From the NCBI GenBank assembly GCA_023229645.1, contig JALNYU010000002.1, forward strand, positions 62,001-126,000: a stretch of DNA of 64,000 nucleotides, read 5' to 3'. Both the position numbers and the translations under genes were made by a program. How positions within the stretch are numbered: the first letter of the stretch is position 1; every line of letters begins with the position of its first letter. The DNA comes from Nevskia sp. GTDB taxonomy: Bacteria; Pseudomonadota; Gammaproteobacteria; Nevskiales; Nevskiaceae. Under the pieces are notes generated by a model, which saw only the letters and a program-made list of their open reading frames with translations, searched no databases and was not told the origin of the DNA. This document shows positions 16,641 to 26,867 of the stretch, piece after piece.

Positions 16641-17540
16641 GTGCGTAAAATTTTTACGTTGATCGCCGCGCTGACGTTGCTCGCGGGCTGCACGAGTCAA
16701 GAAGTGTTGAATAAACTGGCTTCCGACGAGGGGTACAGCTTGTCGAGCAATGTCGCGTTCGACGATGCCAGCAATTTGAAACTTGATGTTTATGCGCCGG
16801 ACAACGCCAAAAACGCTCCTGTTGTGGTGTTTTTTTACGGCGCACGCTGGGAAGAAGGCAAGAAGGAGATGTACAAATTCGTTGGTCAGGCTTTGGCTGC
16901 CCGCGGATTTGTCACCGTCGTGCCGGATTACCGGCTGTACCCGCAAACGAAGTTCCGCGGCATTTTGTCGGATAACGCGAAAGCCGTGCGCTGGGCGCAT
17001 ACCTATGCTGGCCGCTACGGCGGTGATCCGAATAAGATTGTGGTCATGGGCCATTCCGCCGGCGCGTATAACGCGGCGATGCTGACGTTAGATCCCCAAT
17101 ACCTGAAGGCGGTGGGCGGCAATGCCAGTTGGTTGCGCGGGATGATTGGCTTGGCGGGCGCTTACGATTTCTTGCCAATCACCGATCCTGATCTGCGCGA
17201 TTTATTTGGGCCGCCGGAGCATTACGATCAAAGCCAGCCGGTGTTATTTGTCGACGGTCACAATCCGCCGATGTTGCTGATGCACGGCGAGAACGACGAT
17301 AACGTGCCGGCGAAGAATTCCCATTCTTTGGCAACGCGCATTCAGAAAGCCGGTGGCCCGGTCGAAACGGTGTTCTATCCGAAAATGAGTCACCGCTGGA
17401 TTCTGGAAACATTGGCGACACGCTTACAGCCGCAGGCTGACGTGATGCTTTACGTCAATGAATTTGTGAAGCGCGTGACGAACGGCAGCACCCCGCAACG
17501 TCCGCCGTCCGGCTTGCAAACCACGGTGCCGCAGCCGTGA
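16641..17540 (+). CDS. alpha/beta-hydrolase (carboxylesterase-like) lipoprotein
   Basis: The protein has 299 residues with a GTG start and a short purine run (AGAGG) upstream. The signal peptide ends LTLLAGC, a lipobox. The hydrolase core shows the oxyanion region FFYGARW, the nucleophile elbow GHSAGAYN, the acid in LMHGENDDNVP and the histidine in MSHRW. This is the HSL/carboxylesterase arrangement, a serine esterase of unknown substrate in the periplasm or at a membrane. GTGA at its end couples it to the next gene, an unexpected partner for a cytosolic catabolic operon. Confidence 0.85.
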   Translation: MRKIFTLIAALTLLAGCTSQEVLNKLASDEGYSLSSNVAFDDASNLKLDVYAPDNAKNAPVVVFFYGARWEEGKKEMYKFVGQALAARGFVTVVPDYRLYPQTKFRGILSDNAKAVRWAHTYAGRYGGDPNKIVVMGHSAGAYNAAMLTLDPQYLKAVGGNASWLRGMIGLAGAYDFLPITDPDLRDLFGPPEHYDQSQPVLFVDGHNPPMLLMHGENDDNVPAKNSHSLATRIQKAGGPVETVFYPKMSHRWILETLATRLQPQADVMLYVNEFVKRVTNGSTPQRPPSGLQTTVPQP

Positions 17541-18067
17541 TTCGGCCGTATCGCCAGCAGCTTCCGCGTTTGGCGGCGGGCGCTTATGTTGATGAGACCG
17601 CGTGCGTCATCGGCGATGTAGAGCTCGGTGAGGATGCGTCCGTCTGGCCCATGGCGGTGCTGCGCGGCGATGTCAACGCGATCCGCATCGGCGCCCGTAC
17701 CAACGTCCAAGACGGCAGCGTTTTGCATGTGACGCATGATGGTCCGTACTCACCTGGCGGTGCGGCGCTGATGGTGGGCGACGACGTGACGATCGGCCAC
17801 GGTGTGATTCTGCACGCCTGCACGATCGGAAATCGCTGCCTAGTCGGCATGGGCGCGTTGGTGCTCGATAAGGTCGTTATCGAAGATGAGGTTTTCATCG
17901 CCGCGGGCAGCGTTGTTCCGCCCGGTAAGCGCCTGGTTTCGGGGTTTTTGTACCGCGGTAGCCCGGCGCAACAAGCGCGGCCGCTGACCGATACGGAACG
18001 CGCCCAGCTTAAGTACTCGGCCGAGCATTACGTGCGGGTCAAGAACGATTATTTGCTGGCGCCATGA
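17537..18067 (+). CDS. yrdA: gamma-carbonic anhydrase family protein (YrdA-like)
   Basis: This 176-residue left-handed beta-helix protein starts at a GTG overlapping the previous stop. Hexapeptide-repeat pattern is evident (LGEDASVWPMAVLRGDVNAI, IGARTNVQDGSVLHV). Three metal-binding histidines are in HVTHDG, IGHGVILHAC and nearby. Members bind zinc or iron; carbonic anhydrase activity is not always shown. It overlaps the next gene by 4 bases (ATGA). Confidence 0.9.
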   Translation: MIRPYRQQLPRLAAGAYVDETACVIGDVELGEDASVWPMAVLRGDVNAIRIGARTNVQDGSVLHVTHDGPYSPGGAALMVGDDVTIGHGVILHACTIGNRCLVGMGALVLDKVVIEDEVFIAAGSVVPPGKRLVSGFLYRGSPAQQARPLTDTERAQLKYSAEHYVRVKNDYLLAP

Positions 18068-19005
18068 ACGCCGACGCCGGAATGGAACCCCCGGCGGACG
18101 ACTACGTCCGTGTGATCGAAGTCGGCCCGCGCGATGGTCTGCAGAACGAAGCGGCACAAGTGCCGACTGCGGTCAAAGTTGAGTTGATTGAGCGCTTATC
18201 GGCGTGTGGTTTGCCGGTGATCGAAGCAACTAGTTTTGTCAGCCCGAAATGGGTGCCGCAGTTAGCCGACGCCGATGAAATGCTGCCGGCTGTGCATCGC
18301 CGGCTCGGCGTTGAATATCCGGTGCTGGTGCCTAATTTGCCCGGTTTGCACCGCGCCATTGCCGCTGGCGCCGATTGCATCGCCGTTTTCACCGCCGCCA
18401 GCGACGCGTTCAATCGCAAGAACATCAATTGCGATATCGAGAAATCGCTGATCCGCCTGACGCCAGTCGTCGAGGAAGCGCTCGCACGTGGCGTGCGCGT
18501 ACGCGGCTACGTGTCTTGCGTACTCGGCTGCCCGTATCAGGGTGAGGTTGCGGTCGCCGATGTCGTCCGGGTTTCAAAAGCGCTGGCGGCACTCGGCTGC
18601 GAGGAAATTTCGCTCGGCGATACCATCGGCGTCGGCACGCCAAGTAAGGCGCGGGCGATGCTGCGGGCGGTGGCCGGCGACGTGCCGTTGGCTGAACTCG
18701 CTGTGCATTTCCACGATACCCGCGGTCAGGCGCTGGCCAATATTTACGCCAGCCTTGAGGTCGGCGTGCGCCGGGTTGACGCCAGTGTTGCCGGTCTTGG
18801 CGGCTGCCCGTACGCGGCGGGCGCCAGCGGCAACGTTGCAACCGAAGATTTGATCTACATGCTGCACGGCATGGGAATGCGCACCGGTGTTGATCTCGAC
18901 CAATTAGTCGACACCGCACGCTGGATTAATCACAAATTAAAGCGTCAGCCGGCGAGCCGCTTGGCGCGGATTCCAATTCGAAAAAATGTTGAGCAAGGGA
19001 TATGA
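18064..19005 (+). CDS. mvaB: hydroxymethylglutaryl-CoA lyase
   Basis: This 313-residue TIM-barrel enzyme cleaves HMG-CoA to acetoacetate and acetyl-CoA, the last step of leucine breakdown. Family marks: EVGPRDGLQNE, SCVLGCPYQGEV, the metal-binding HFHDTRGQALAN, and GLGGCPYAAGASGNVATED with the catalytic cysteine. It overlaps both neighbours by 4 bases. The next gene activates acetoacetate, so the two form a coherent step pair. Earlier leucine-pathway genes are not in the window. Confidence 0.95.
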   Translation: MNADAGMEPPADDYVRVIEVGPRDGLQNEAAQVPTAVKVELIERLSACGLPVIEATSFVSPKWVPQLADADEMLPAVHRRLGVEYPVLVPNLPGLHRAIAAGADCIAVFTAASDAFNRKNINCDIEKSLIRLTPVVEEALARGVRVRGYVSCVLGCPYQGEVAVADVVRVSKALAALGCEEISLGDTIGVGTPSKARAMLRAVAGDVPLAELAVHFHDTRGQALANIYASLEVGVRRVDASVAGLGGCPYAAGASGNVATEDLIYMLHGMGMRTGVDLDQLVDTARWINHKLKRQPASRLARIPIRKNVEQGI

Positions 19006-20963
19006 CCGCTGCAACCCCAATCTGGACGCCATCGGCTGATCGGTACGCCGCTGCGCCGCTGACGCATTTTGCCGCTGATCTCGGCTTTAATCCGCCTGAC
19101 TATGCGAGCCTTTGGCGCTGGTCGACTGAACAGCCAGCTACATTTTGGCAAGCCGTTTGGGATTTTTGCGGAGTTAAAGCCGCGAAGCGTGGTTCTGCAA
19201 CGGTGGAAAATTCGGATGCAATGCCGGGCGCGCGATGGTTTCCGGACGCTGAGCTTAATTTTGCCGAAAACCTTTTGCGCGAATTCCCGGGGTCGGGTGA
19301 CGCTTCGGAACCGCTGGCGCTAATAGGCTGCGACGAGCGCGGCAGGCGGACGGAAGTCAGTCGGCCGGAATTGCGTCGCCGCGTCGCTCAACTTGCCGCC
19401 GGCTTGCGGGCGGAAGGCGTGGTTGCCGGTGATCGCGTCGCTGGCTTCCTGCCGAACTGCGTCGAAGCGGTGATCGGGATGTTGGCGACGACCAGTCTCG
19501 GCGCGGTTTGGACGTCTTGCTCACCTGATTTTGGTGAAGCCGGCGTGCTGGATCGTTTTGGCCAAGTCGCGCCGAAAGTATTGATTGCTTGTGACGGCTA
19601 TCGCTACAGCGGCAAAGCTATCGATACGCGGGAGCGGATCGGACGTATCGCCAGCGCTATCCCTTCGCTGCGACGCTTATTGATTGTGCCTTTTTTGGAC
19701 GAGCAGCCCGATCTCGCTGGTTTGCCGCTGGCCGCTGCGTTTGCAGACTACGGCACACCCGGCGCGGCGTTGCAGTTCGCGCCCGTACCGTTCGCTGCCC
19801 CGCTGTTCGTGCTGTATTCCTCAGGGACCACCGGCAAGCCGAAGTGCATCGTACACGGCGTTGGCGGCACCCTACTGCAGCATCTGAAAGAGCACGTCCT
19901 GCAATCTGATATCCGCGTCGGTGACCGTCTATTTTTCTATACGACCTGCGGCTGGATGATGTGGAACTGGTTCATTTCCGGACTCGCCGCTGGCGCCACG
20001 CTGGTGCTTTACGATGGCTCGCCGTTTTGGCGCCAACCCAGCGTCTTATGGGAGCTTGCCGAGCGCGAGCGCATGACGCATTTCGGAATAAGCCCGAAAT
20101 ATCTCGCGGCTTTGGCGAAGTCGGAAACACGCCCGCGGGACACGCATGATCTTTCTGCGTTGCGAACGATCCTTTCAACCGGCTCGCCGCTGGCGCCGGA
20201 GCAGTACGATTACGTTCACGACGCGATCAAGGCCGATGTTCAACTCGCCTCCATATCAGGCGGTACGGACATCATCTCCTGCTTCGCGCTCGGGAATCCG
20301 TGGTCGCCGGTCTATCGCGGTGAATTGCAGGGCCCGGGCCTCGGCATGGCGCTAGAGGTCTGGAACGACGCAGGCCAACGCGTTCATGGCGAGCCGGGCG
20401 AATTGGTTTGCACGCTGCCATTCCCGTCGATGCCGATCGGCTTCTGGGATGACGCTGATGGCGCGAATTATCACAAAGCCTATTTCCAGCGCTTCCCGGG
20501 CGTTTGGCATCACGGCGATTATGCGATCGCCAGTACAACCGGCGGTTACGTGATTCAAGGCCGCTCGGATACGACGCTAAACCCGGGCGGCGTTCGAATC
20601 GGCACCGCTGAGATTTACCGTGTTGTCGATGCGTTGCCAGAGGTGATTGAATCCGTCGTCGTCGGTCAGCGTGTTGACGATGATGAGCGGGTGATCTTAT
20701 TTGTGCGCCTTACTGATGGCGTGCAGTGGACGCCGGAACTCGACAAAAAAATCAAGAACAAGATCAAGACTGAACTTACCCCGCGTCATACGCCGGCGAA
20801 AGTGATTCCGTGCCCAGAAGTGCCGCGCACCATCTCCGGGAAAATTACCGAGTTGGCCGTTCGCGCCTTAATTCATGGCCAGCCGGTTAAAAATGCGGAA
20901 GCGTTGGCAAATCCTGAATCCTTAGAATTTTTTCGCAACCTGCCGCAAGAGGCATTGAACTGA
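19002..20963 (+). CDS. aacS: acetoacetyl-CoA synthetase
   Basis: This 653-residue ANL-superfamily enzyme makes acetoacetyl-CoA from acetoacetate, ATP and CoA. The AMP-binding P-loop is [15 protein letters not shown] near residue 270; [10 protein letters not shown] is the adenine-binding region and [19 protein letters not shown] the A8 hinge. [12 protein letters not shown] near the end supplies the catalytic lysine. Length fits AacS. ATGA overlap with the HMG-CoA lyase shows coupling; gpmA begins 1 base after its stop. Confidence 0.95.
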   Translation: MTAATPIWTPSADRYAAAPLTHFAADLGFNPPDYASLWRWSTEQPATFWQAVWDFCGVKAAKRGSATVENSDAMPGARWFPDAELNFAENLLREFPGSGDASEPLALIGCDERGRRTEVSRPELRRRVAQLAAGLRAEGVVAGDRVAGFLPNCVEAVIGMLATTSLGAVWTSCSPDFGEAGVLDRFGQVAPKVLIACDGYRYSGKAIDTRERIGRIASAIPSLRRLLIVPFLDEQPDLAGLPLAAAFADYGTPGAALQFAPVPFAAPLFVLYSSGTTGKPKCIVHGVGGTLLQHLKEHVLQSDIRVGDRLFFYTTCGWMMWNWFISGLAAGATLVLYDGSPFWRQPSVLWELAERERMTHFGISPKYLAALAKSETRPRDTHDLSALRTILSTGSPLAPEQYDYVHDAIKADVQLASISGGTDIISCFALGNPWSPVYRGELQGPGLGMALEVWNDAGQRVHGEPGELVCTLPFPSMPIGFWDDADGANYHKAYFQRFPGVWHHGDYAIASTTGGYVIQGRSDTTLNPGGVRIGTAEIYRVVDALPEVIESVVVGQRVDDDERVILFVRLTDGVQWTPELDKKIKNKIKTELTPRHTPAKVIPCPEVPRTISGKITELAVRALIHGQPVKNAEALANPESLEFFRNLPQEALN

Positions 20964-20964
20964 A

Positions 20965-21714
20965 ATGACGCATAAGCTCGTTTTGCTGCGCCACGGCCAA
21001 AGCCAGTGGAATCTGGAAAATCGCTTCACCGGCTGGGTTGATGTTGATCTCACCGAACAGGGGCGCGCCGAAGCACAGGCCGCGGGTACGTTGATGAAGG
21101 CCGAAGGGCTGCAGTTTGATGTTGCACATGTTTCGCTGCAGAAGCGGGCAATCCGAACGCTGAATTTGGCGCTCGATACCTTGGATCAACTTTGGCTGCC
21201 GGTACAAAAAAGCTGGCGCCTGAACGAACGCCACTACGGCGCGCTACAGGGTTTGGACAAGGCCGAAACGACGGCTCTGCATGGCGAGGCTCAGGTTAAG
21301 ATTTGGCGCCGTAGCTACGATATTCCGCCGCCCCCGATGGACGTGAACGATCCCGGCCATCCGTCGCAGGATCCTCGCTACGCAACACTCGATGCGAAGG
21401 CACTGCCGGCGACCGAATCATTGGCGACAACGTTGGTACGGGTTCTGCCGTATTGGCACGACGTGATCGCCCCGCAGTTGAAAGCTGGGCAGACGGTGCT
21501 GGTCACCGCGCACGGCAATTCATTGCGGGCGCTATATAAGTATTTGAACAATATCGGCGAAGCAGAAATCGTCGAATTGAACATCCCAACTGGGATTCCG
21601 CTGCTGTTCGAGCTAGACGATGCTTTGAACGTAATTTCGTTCCGCTATCTCGGTGATCCGGAAGCAGCAAAGCGTGCGGCGGAAGCCGTGGCCAACCAAG
21701 CCAAAGCGCGTTAA
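20965..21714 (+). CDS. gpmA: 2,3-bisphosphoglycerate-dependent phosphoglycerate mutase
   Basis: This 249-residue glycolytic enzyme interconverts 3- and 2-phosphoglycerate. It shows the phosphohistidine motif [10 protein letters not shown] at 7-16, [10 protein letters not shown] near 88 and the second histidine in [11 protein letters not shown]. The ATG follows the aacS stop by one base, so the gene sits at the end of the overlapping run. A strong hairpin lies 28 bp downstream. Confidence 0.95.
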   Translation: MTHKLVLLRHGQSQWNLENRFTGWVDVDLTEQGRAEAQAAGTLMKAEGLQFDVAHVSLQKRAIRTLNLALDTLDQLWLPVQKSWRLNERHYGALQGLDKAETTALHGEAQVKIWRRSYDIPPPPMDVNDPGHPSQDPRYATLDAKALPATESLATTLVRVLPYWHDVIAPQLKAGQTVLVTAHGNSLRALYKYLNNIGEAEIVELNIPTGIPLLFELDDALNVISFRYLGDPEAAKRAAEAVANQAKAR

Positions 21715-21742
21715 GAGCACTTCATCAGAGCATCAAGTACGG

Positions 21743-21773
21743 CCCCAGCGTTCGAGCTGATCGAACGCTGGGG
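21743..21773 (+). terminator. hairpin after gpmA
   Basis: A perfect 13-bp stem (CCCCAGCGTTCGA at 21743-21755 with its complement at 21761-21773) and a 5-base loop, without a long T run. It lies between convergent gpmA and the acyltransferase and probably ends both transcripts. Confidence 0.6.
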
Positions 21774-21876
21774 TAAACGACTAGGGATAGCGGATATTCA
21801 ACTCCCGTGCGGGCCGACGGTAGACAGTGCCGCCGGTCGAAGATGCCCGGGATGTTTCTCGGTCCTAAAATCAGTT

Positions 21877-23172
21877 CTACGCAGCGACCGCTTTCGACGC
21901 CGTTAATTCGGTGGTAGCTGTTTTGCGTAATCCCGTCCGAACGAGGATTTTGTGGTGCAGCCAGTTGAAGAATTGGGTGGCAAAGTGCGCAATCCCGATA
22001 GTTAAGATCAGTACAGCGGCAACATTGGTCCAATATCCGAATTGCATAATCGGCGTGCGTAGCTGCAGCAAAATATCAATGATTGGGTAGTGCACGAGGT
22101 AGAGGCAGTAGCTGATCGACCCTAAATAGAGCGCGGCTCTTGAGCGGAACAGCGCCAGCCAAGCGGCATTGCGCCGGCAAGCGAGTACGAAAACGACGCC
22201 GCCACAGCCAAAAGACGATAAAACGCTCGCCGGGCTCCACTGAAAGAGTTCAATGGGTGTGCCGTAGGCCCAATAGTCCCACAGCGCGGTAAAACTACCC
22301 GTGACGGTCCAAAAAGCAGCAAATGACGCAAGCGTTGCGATCCCGATGATTCGGCTCCAGCGCTTCAGGAGGGCCGGATTATTGATCTGAGTCGCGTAGT
22401 GATAAAGCAGCGCGAATGCGATGCCATATCCAAATGTATCAAGACGATAAGTAATGAGTGGCGAATCCACCCAGCCTGAAATACGGCTTCCAATGCCAAT
22501 AATGATAAAAAGCCCAGCCAATATCGCTTTTATGCGAATGCTGCGGGCGATACAAAATAATGCACCCCAGATCAAATAAAACTGTTCTTCGATCGCCAGC
22601 GACCACGTATGGAGCAAGAAACGATTCGAGTTGGCAAACGAATTAATTTCATCATGCTGCCAAAATAATTGGGTGTATTGGACGTACAACGTATACGGAA
22701 TAAGTTCACTGAGCGTGTAGGCTTTGAGGCCCAATTGATCAGAGACTTGGTTGATTAAAAGCATTAACACTGCGATGCAAAACAACAAGCCGTAATAAGC
22801 CGGAAAAATGCGGGCGAATCGCCGGATATAAAACCCAGCGAGTAATTGACGGTTATTTTTGGCCTGCGTTTCGAGCAGGCTGCGCGTGATCAAAAACGAC
22901 GACAGCGTAAAAAAGCCGTCCATGAAGATAACGGACCAATACATGCTTTGCATGCGCAAATGGACGAGAAGGACGCCCAAAGCGAATAATCCACGTAAAC
23001 CATCAAGCTCCGGGAAGCGTCCGGGCCTTATTTCCGATGCGCCGGAGCGAAAAAAAGTAGAGATATTTCCAGCTTTAATGCGAATAAGACCGCGCGACAA
23101 TAAAGCGGGACGAGTGTCACCAATTGTGCTGATATATGACAATTTGTTATCGATCGGTGCATCGCCTCGCAT
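21877..23172 (-). CDS. acyltransferase family 3 (OafA/YrhL-type) membrane protein
   Basis: The protein has 431 residues and about ten predicted membrane segments. The acyltransferase-3 start is ELDGLRGLFALGVLLVHL near residues 55-72. The essential histidine of the family is probably the one in VLLVHL, and the usual second motif appears as RRFARIFPAYYG. HTWSLAIEEQFYL is also typical. Such proteins O-acetylate exported glycans. At the left end of the exopolysaccharide locus, it likely decorates that polymer. It is separated from the flippase by an AT-rich 299-bp gap and may have its own promoter. Confidence 0.9.
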   Translation of the reverse strand: MRGDAPIDNKLSYISTIGDTRPALLSRGLIRIKAGNISTFFRSGASEIRPGRFPELDGLRGLFALGVLLVHLRMQSMYWSVIFMDGFFTLSSFLITRSLLETQAKNNRQLLAGFYIRRFARIFPAYYGLLFCIAVLMLLINQVSDQLGLKAYTLSELIPYTLYVQYTQLFWQHDEINSFANSNRFLLHTWSLAIEEQFYLIWGALFCIARSIRIKAILAGLFIIIGIGSRISGWVDSPLITYRLDTFGYGIAFALLYHYATQINNPALLKRWSRIIGIATLASFAAFWTVTGSFTALWDYWAYGTPIELFQWSPASVLSSFGCGGVVFVLACRRNAAWLALFRSRAALYLGSISYCLYLVHYPIIDILLQLRTPIMQFGYWTNVAAVLILTIGIAHFATQFFNWLHHKILVRTGLRKTATTELTASKAVAA

Positions 23173-23471
23173 ATCTACTCCTTAAATTGCATGCACCTTC
23201 CATGGAGCGCTATAGATCGGACTCTTTGATCGCGCAGTTAGCTTTCCATATTCTTCCAATTGCAACTAGTGGACAGAATGATCCACATCAATCGATATGA
23301 AAATCGATTCATATTTTCTTTTTGGGAATAGATTTTCAGCAAGTACGCGATAAGCGGTACAAATGGAAGGTATCTATATCAATTTTGACCGGAAAATACT
23401 GATTTTTTAGGCCGCAGAGCAGGGAAATAGCCTAGTTATAAATAGACTAGCGCGCCGGCTGCTGTGAACGC
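23173..23471. other. AT-rich intergenic
   Basis: 299 bp, clearly richer in A+T than its surroundings, between two minus-strand genes. A near-palindrome ATCGATATGAAAATCGAT lies near 23292-23309. It probably holds the acyltransferase promoter. No gene is seen. Confidence 0.4.
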
Positions 23472-24761
23472 TTACACCGGGGAGATGTTTGTCGTACGGC
23501 GGTCGTCTTGGGCAACTTCGCGCAATGACAACCAGATCAGGCCAAAAACGTTGATACATTCGCCGCTTAGTACGCCGATGAGCGCACCGATGACGCCGAA
23601 TTTCAACATGCCGACATAGCTGATGCTGAGCGCGATAAAGGCGCTGAGTAGCGTCAGTGCGGTGAGGGTGCGAAAACGCTCGCGGGTGATGGGTAAGAAT
23701 ACGACTTGGTCGCGAATCACCATCAGGATTGAGGCCACGCCCCAGAGCAATAGCAGCCGGTCGCGGTCGGCAAACTGCTTCTTCAATACAGCGGCAAATA
23801 TCCAATCGCGTAGCAGCCACAGGACGCCGAAATAGGCGAGTGCAACACCGCTTAATGCCGCTGCAAAAAGGCATAAGCGGCTAAACGCGGTTTTGGTGCC
23901 GTGGTCGTGTAGCCAGCGCGAAGCCAGCGGCAACATCAGCGAACCGATGCCGGTCGACAGTAAATTCACCGGCATCAGTAAGAGGCGGATCGCGCCAACA
24001 GCCGCTACCGCGGCGATATCCAGCGTTCCGGCGACTAAAAAGCTGTAGCCCTGACTAAAACTCCAATGAATGACCGCACCGCCAGTTGACCACAGTGCAA
24101 GGGGCGCAATTTCTCGCAATATTCCCGGCGCGCCACTCGGGTTGAGTGGCTCATGCCGATCCAGCGTACCCGCCAGTAATGCGCCACCGACAATCGCTGC
24201 GATAGCAAGCGTGAACACGGCGGTGATCGCTGGGAATGGCGAAAACGTTGCGGCGAAGGCGCCGCTGATCAATAAAATGACGTAGGCGACATCTGATTTT
24301 AGGACATTTTCTGACTGCCGATGCGCGAGTAATACGCTGCGGAAGTACTCGCGTCTTAATGCTGGCAGCGCGGCCAAGATCGCGACCAGCACTAAGGGGC
24401 CGGTCTGATTGTCAAGGCGGTGCAGGAGGTAGGCAACGAGCGTGGCCACCACGGCGATTGCGGCGATGCCCAGCCACACCTGCCGTTGTTCCCGATAAAG
24501 ACCGCCGATAAGATCGCTACGTTGTTCGCGGTTGAAGCGGGTCAGCCGAGACACCATCGCCGGGCCATAAAAGGCGTTTTGCAATGAGGTGATGAGCAGC
24601 AATGCTGCTAGTACCAGTACGTAGTAACCGTACTGGGAATCGCTGGTGCGGCGGATGAGAACGAGGCTGACTGCCAGACTAGCGCCAGACAGCAGTGCTT
24701 GATTGACCACCGCACTGCTAAACATCCGAACCAGGCGGCTGCGCCGTCCGGCGTCACTCAT
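23472..24761 (-). CDS. Wzx-like polysaccharide flippase (MATE/MOP fold)
   Basis: The protein has 429 residues with about 12 hydrophobic segments, for example SLAVSLVLIRR, YYVLVLAALLLITSL and VGAIRLLLMPVNLL. It is predicted to move lipid-linked repeat units across the inner membrane. Order and topology fit Wzx; sequence signatures in this family are weak. Its start overlaps the stop of the glycosyltransferase by 4 bases, and it ends the main operon. Confidence 0.82.
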   Translation of the reverse strand: MSDAGRRSRLVRMFSSAVVNQALLSGASLAVSLVLIRRTSDSQYGYYVLVLAALLLITSLQNAFYGPAMVSRLTRFNREQRSDLIGGLYREQRQVWLGIAAIAVVATLVAYLLHRLDNQTGPLVLVAILAALPALRREYFRSVLLAHRQSENVLKSDVAYVILLISGAFAATFSPFPAITAVFTLAIAAIVGGALLAGTLDRHEPLNPSGAPGILREIAPLALWSTGGAVIHWSFSQGYSFLVAGTLDIAAVAAVGAIRLLLMPVNLLSTGIGSLMLPLASRWLHDHGTKTAFSRLCLFAAALSGVALAYFGVLWLLRDWIFAAVLKKQFADRDRLLLLWGVASILMVIRDQVVFLPITRERFRTLTALTLLSAFIALSISYVGMLKFGVIGALIGVLSGECINVFGLIWLSLREVAQDDRRTTNISPV

Positions 24762-25942
24762 GGCGCCTCGCGATCAGTGCGCACCCAGGTTTTTGAGTCA
24801 CGCTTGCGCAGCATGAGCACCACTTTCCAGGCGATGAAGAACGGCGCTCGCGCGAGATCAATCAAACCCTGACGACCGAGCCCGCTGAGCTGCCAACCGC
24901 GTAGCACATATAACACCAGCGCAAAGACGCTGGCTAGGCCCAGCCAGAGCCACAATGGGGCAACGGGCAAGAGCCAGACAGCGATGGCCGCGACGAATGT
25001 CAGCGCAGCGGCGTTCAGCGCGACGTAAGACAACGGCAGCACGAGGAGATCAACCGCAAGATCAAGGCAGATTTTGCTGCGCTGCCGGAACGCCGCGCGC
25101 AACAGCGGCAGGGTTTTACTGCGGATGAGCTGAAACCGCCCGTCTTCCCAGCGTTGGCGCTGCTTGCCTGCAGTTTGGCTACTGGTGACCATATCCGCGT
25201 CGGAATGCGCTTCGTCGGCGTAATGGACGCGATATCCCGCGAGGCCGAGCGTAATGCCGTACTCCAGGTCTTCCGTCAGCGAAAACGCTTGAAACGGCAC
25301 GGCTTGTAGCAAGTTGTGGGTTACGCACCAGCCATTGCCGCGAATTCCACACGACAAACCCATGCGCTCACGGGCGCGGGAGCGGACGATATGAAATGAC
25401 GCTTTCGCAATCGTTAACAACCGGGTGCGCCACGATGCGAGCGGGTTAAGAATGCCGTAATGCACTTGCACGGCTTCAGCGCCGTGTTCGAGCCGGGCTG
25501 CAAATGATTCCAAGAGGTTCGGTGAAACCTCGGCATCGGCGTCGATGATGACCACGGCCGCCGCTTTGCTGTCATCACGGCTGTAATTGAACGCGTAGTC
25601 CAACGCATAGCCTTTGCCGCGCAGGGTGTCGCTTTGCCGTTCAAGTACCGTGGCGCCTGCGGCACTTGCCAATGCTGCGGTGTCGTCGGTGCAATTGTCG
25701 GCAACAACCAGGATGCGGAAGCGATCTTGCGGCCAGTCGATTTTCTTGAGGCTGGCCACGGTCCGTTCGATGACCGTGGCCTCGTTGTGCGCGGGCACGA
25801 CGACGTCAAAAAATAAGCGCCGAGAGGACGGTGCCGGTGGCGCTGCGATGCTGGAGAGTAGCGTCAGTAATAACAAATAGCCGCAGGCAAACACGGCCGG
25901 AACGGCAAGTAATAACAACAGCAAGCTAGCGATTAGGGTCAC
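24758..25942 (-). CDS. membrane glycosyltransferase family 2 (processive type)
   Basis: The protein has 394 residues. One N-terminal membrane helix (1-30) precedes a GT-A domain (DVVVPAHNEATVIERT, VVADNCTDDT, IIDADAE) with TEDLEYG and QRQRWEDGR, the D,D,D,QxxRW pattern of processive GT2 enzymes. C-terminal helices about 295-365 follow. It is expected to add sugars from nucleotide donors to the lipid-linked EPS intermediate. It lies 10 bp after the next GT2 gene in the same operon. Confidence 0.9.
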   Translation of the reverse strand: MTLIASLLLLLLAVPAVFACGYLLLLTLLSSIAAPPAPSSRRLFFDVVVPAHNEATVIERTVASLKKIDWPQDRFRILVVADNCTDDTAALASAAGATVLERQSDTLRGKGYALDYAFNYSRDDSKAAAVVIIDADAEVSPNLLESFAARLEHGAEAVQVHYGILNPLASWRTRLLTIAKASFHIVRSRARERMGLSCGIRGNGWCVTHNLLQAVPFQAFSLTEDLEYGITLGLAGYRVHYADEAHSDADMVTSSQTAGKQRQRWEDGRFQLIRSKTLPLLRAAFRQRSKICLDLAVDLLVLPLSYVALNAAALTFVAAIAVWLLPVAPLWLWLGLASVFALVLYVLRGWQLSGLGRQGLIDLARAPFFIAWKVVLMLRKRDSKTWVRTDREAP

Positions 25943-25952
25943 GGCGGCGATC

Positions 25953-26867
25953 TCAGGCGTACTCTCGGTAGCGGGAGCCCCAGAGAATTGAGAGCTTGCC
26001 GTAATTGGCGGAGGCGCGGGTTAGCCAGTGTGCAGCGTGGTGGCGTCCGAGCGGTAGTGTTAACACCGTTAAGACGCTGGCGATAATGAGTTGCGCGATC
26101 GACTGGCCGAGCAAGCGTAGGCGCCGAGTCAGCGTTACAGGGCCGTATTGTCCAGTCATCGATTTGCGGGCAAATTCCTGACCACCTCCGAGTGCGCGCA
26201 TGACTAGCCAGCGCAGCGAAAGACGAGACGCTTCGACCGGCTCCGTAACGATGGCTTCATCGCACCAAACCACCCGTGCACCGTTGCGGACGAGGCGCAC
26301 CAGTAGATCGCCGTCTTCGCCCGCCGCAAGACCAAACGAGGCATCAAACGGGCCGGGTTCGGCGCGCAATGGCGTGCCGCGGATGATCACGTTGCCGAAG
26401 CGCATGCGGTTTAGCGGGACCACAGCACCGGTAGGCAGGCGCGGGAAATCGTAGAAATGGCCGCGGCGGATCCAGGCCGGAGCCGTTTCAGGCACCAGCG
26501 GGATCACGGGCGCCAGCACTGCGTCCGCACCGAGCTGTTGTGTGGCGTTGGCCAGCTGTGCAAGCCAATCGAGCGGCGCGCGTTCGTCATCGTCGATAAA
26601 TGCGAGCCAGTCGCCGGCGGTAGCAAGCGCAACAGTACGGTTCCGCGTGAGCGAAATATTGCGCTCGGGTTGTATGTCGTAATGAATCGGATACGGCGCT
26701 TGGGCACGCGCCAACGCTACGACTTCGCGCGCGATACCGTCGGCGTGGTTGTCAACGACGACGACTTCGACGGGCGGCAAGGTTTGTTGTGCTAGGTCGG
26801 CGAGCACCAGCGCGAGGCGCTCATTGCGGCGATAAGTTGCGATGCAAACGCTGATCTTGAGCGTCAT
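25953..26867 (-). CDS. glycosyltransferase family 2
   Basis: A 304-residue GT-A fold enzyme: ISVCIATYRRNERL at the start, VVVDNHADG, and the DxD-like metal site FIDDDERAP. AAGEDGDLLVRLV is the acceptor/catalytic region. A hydrophobic stretch near 250-275 may peripherally anchor it. It overlaps the upstream HAD-UbiA gene by 4 bases and is likely one transferase in EPS repeat-unit assembly; donor and linkage cannot be told. Confidence 0.9.
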   Translation of the reverse strand: MTLKISVCIATYRRNERLALVLADLAQQTLPPVEVVVVDNHADGIAREVVALARAQAPYPIHYDIQPERNISLTRNRTVALATAGDWLAFIDDDERAPLDWLAQLANATQQLGADAVLAPVIPLVPETAPAWIRRGHFYDFPRLPTGAVVPLNRMRFGNVIIRGTPLRAEPGPFDASFGLAAGEDGDLLVRLVRNGARVVWCDEAIVTEPVEASRLSLRWLVMRALGGGQEFARKSMTGQYGPVTLTRRLRLLGQSIAQLIIASVLTVLTLPLGRHHAAHWLTRASANYGKLSILWGSRYREYA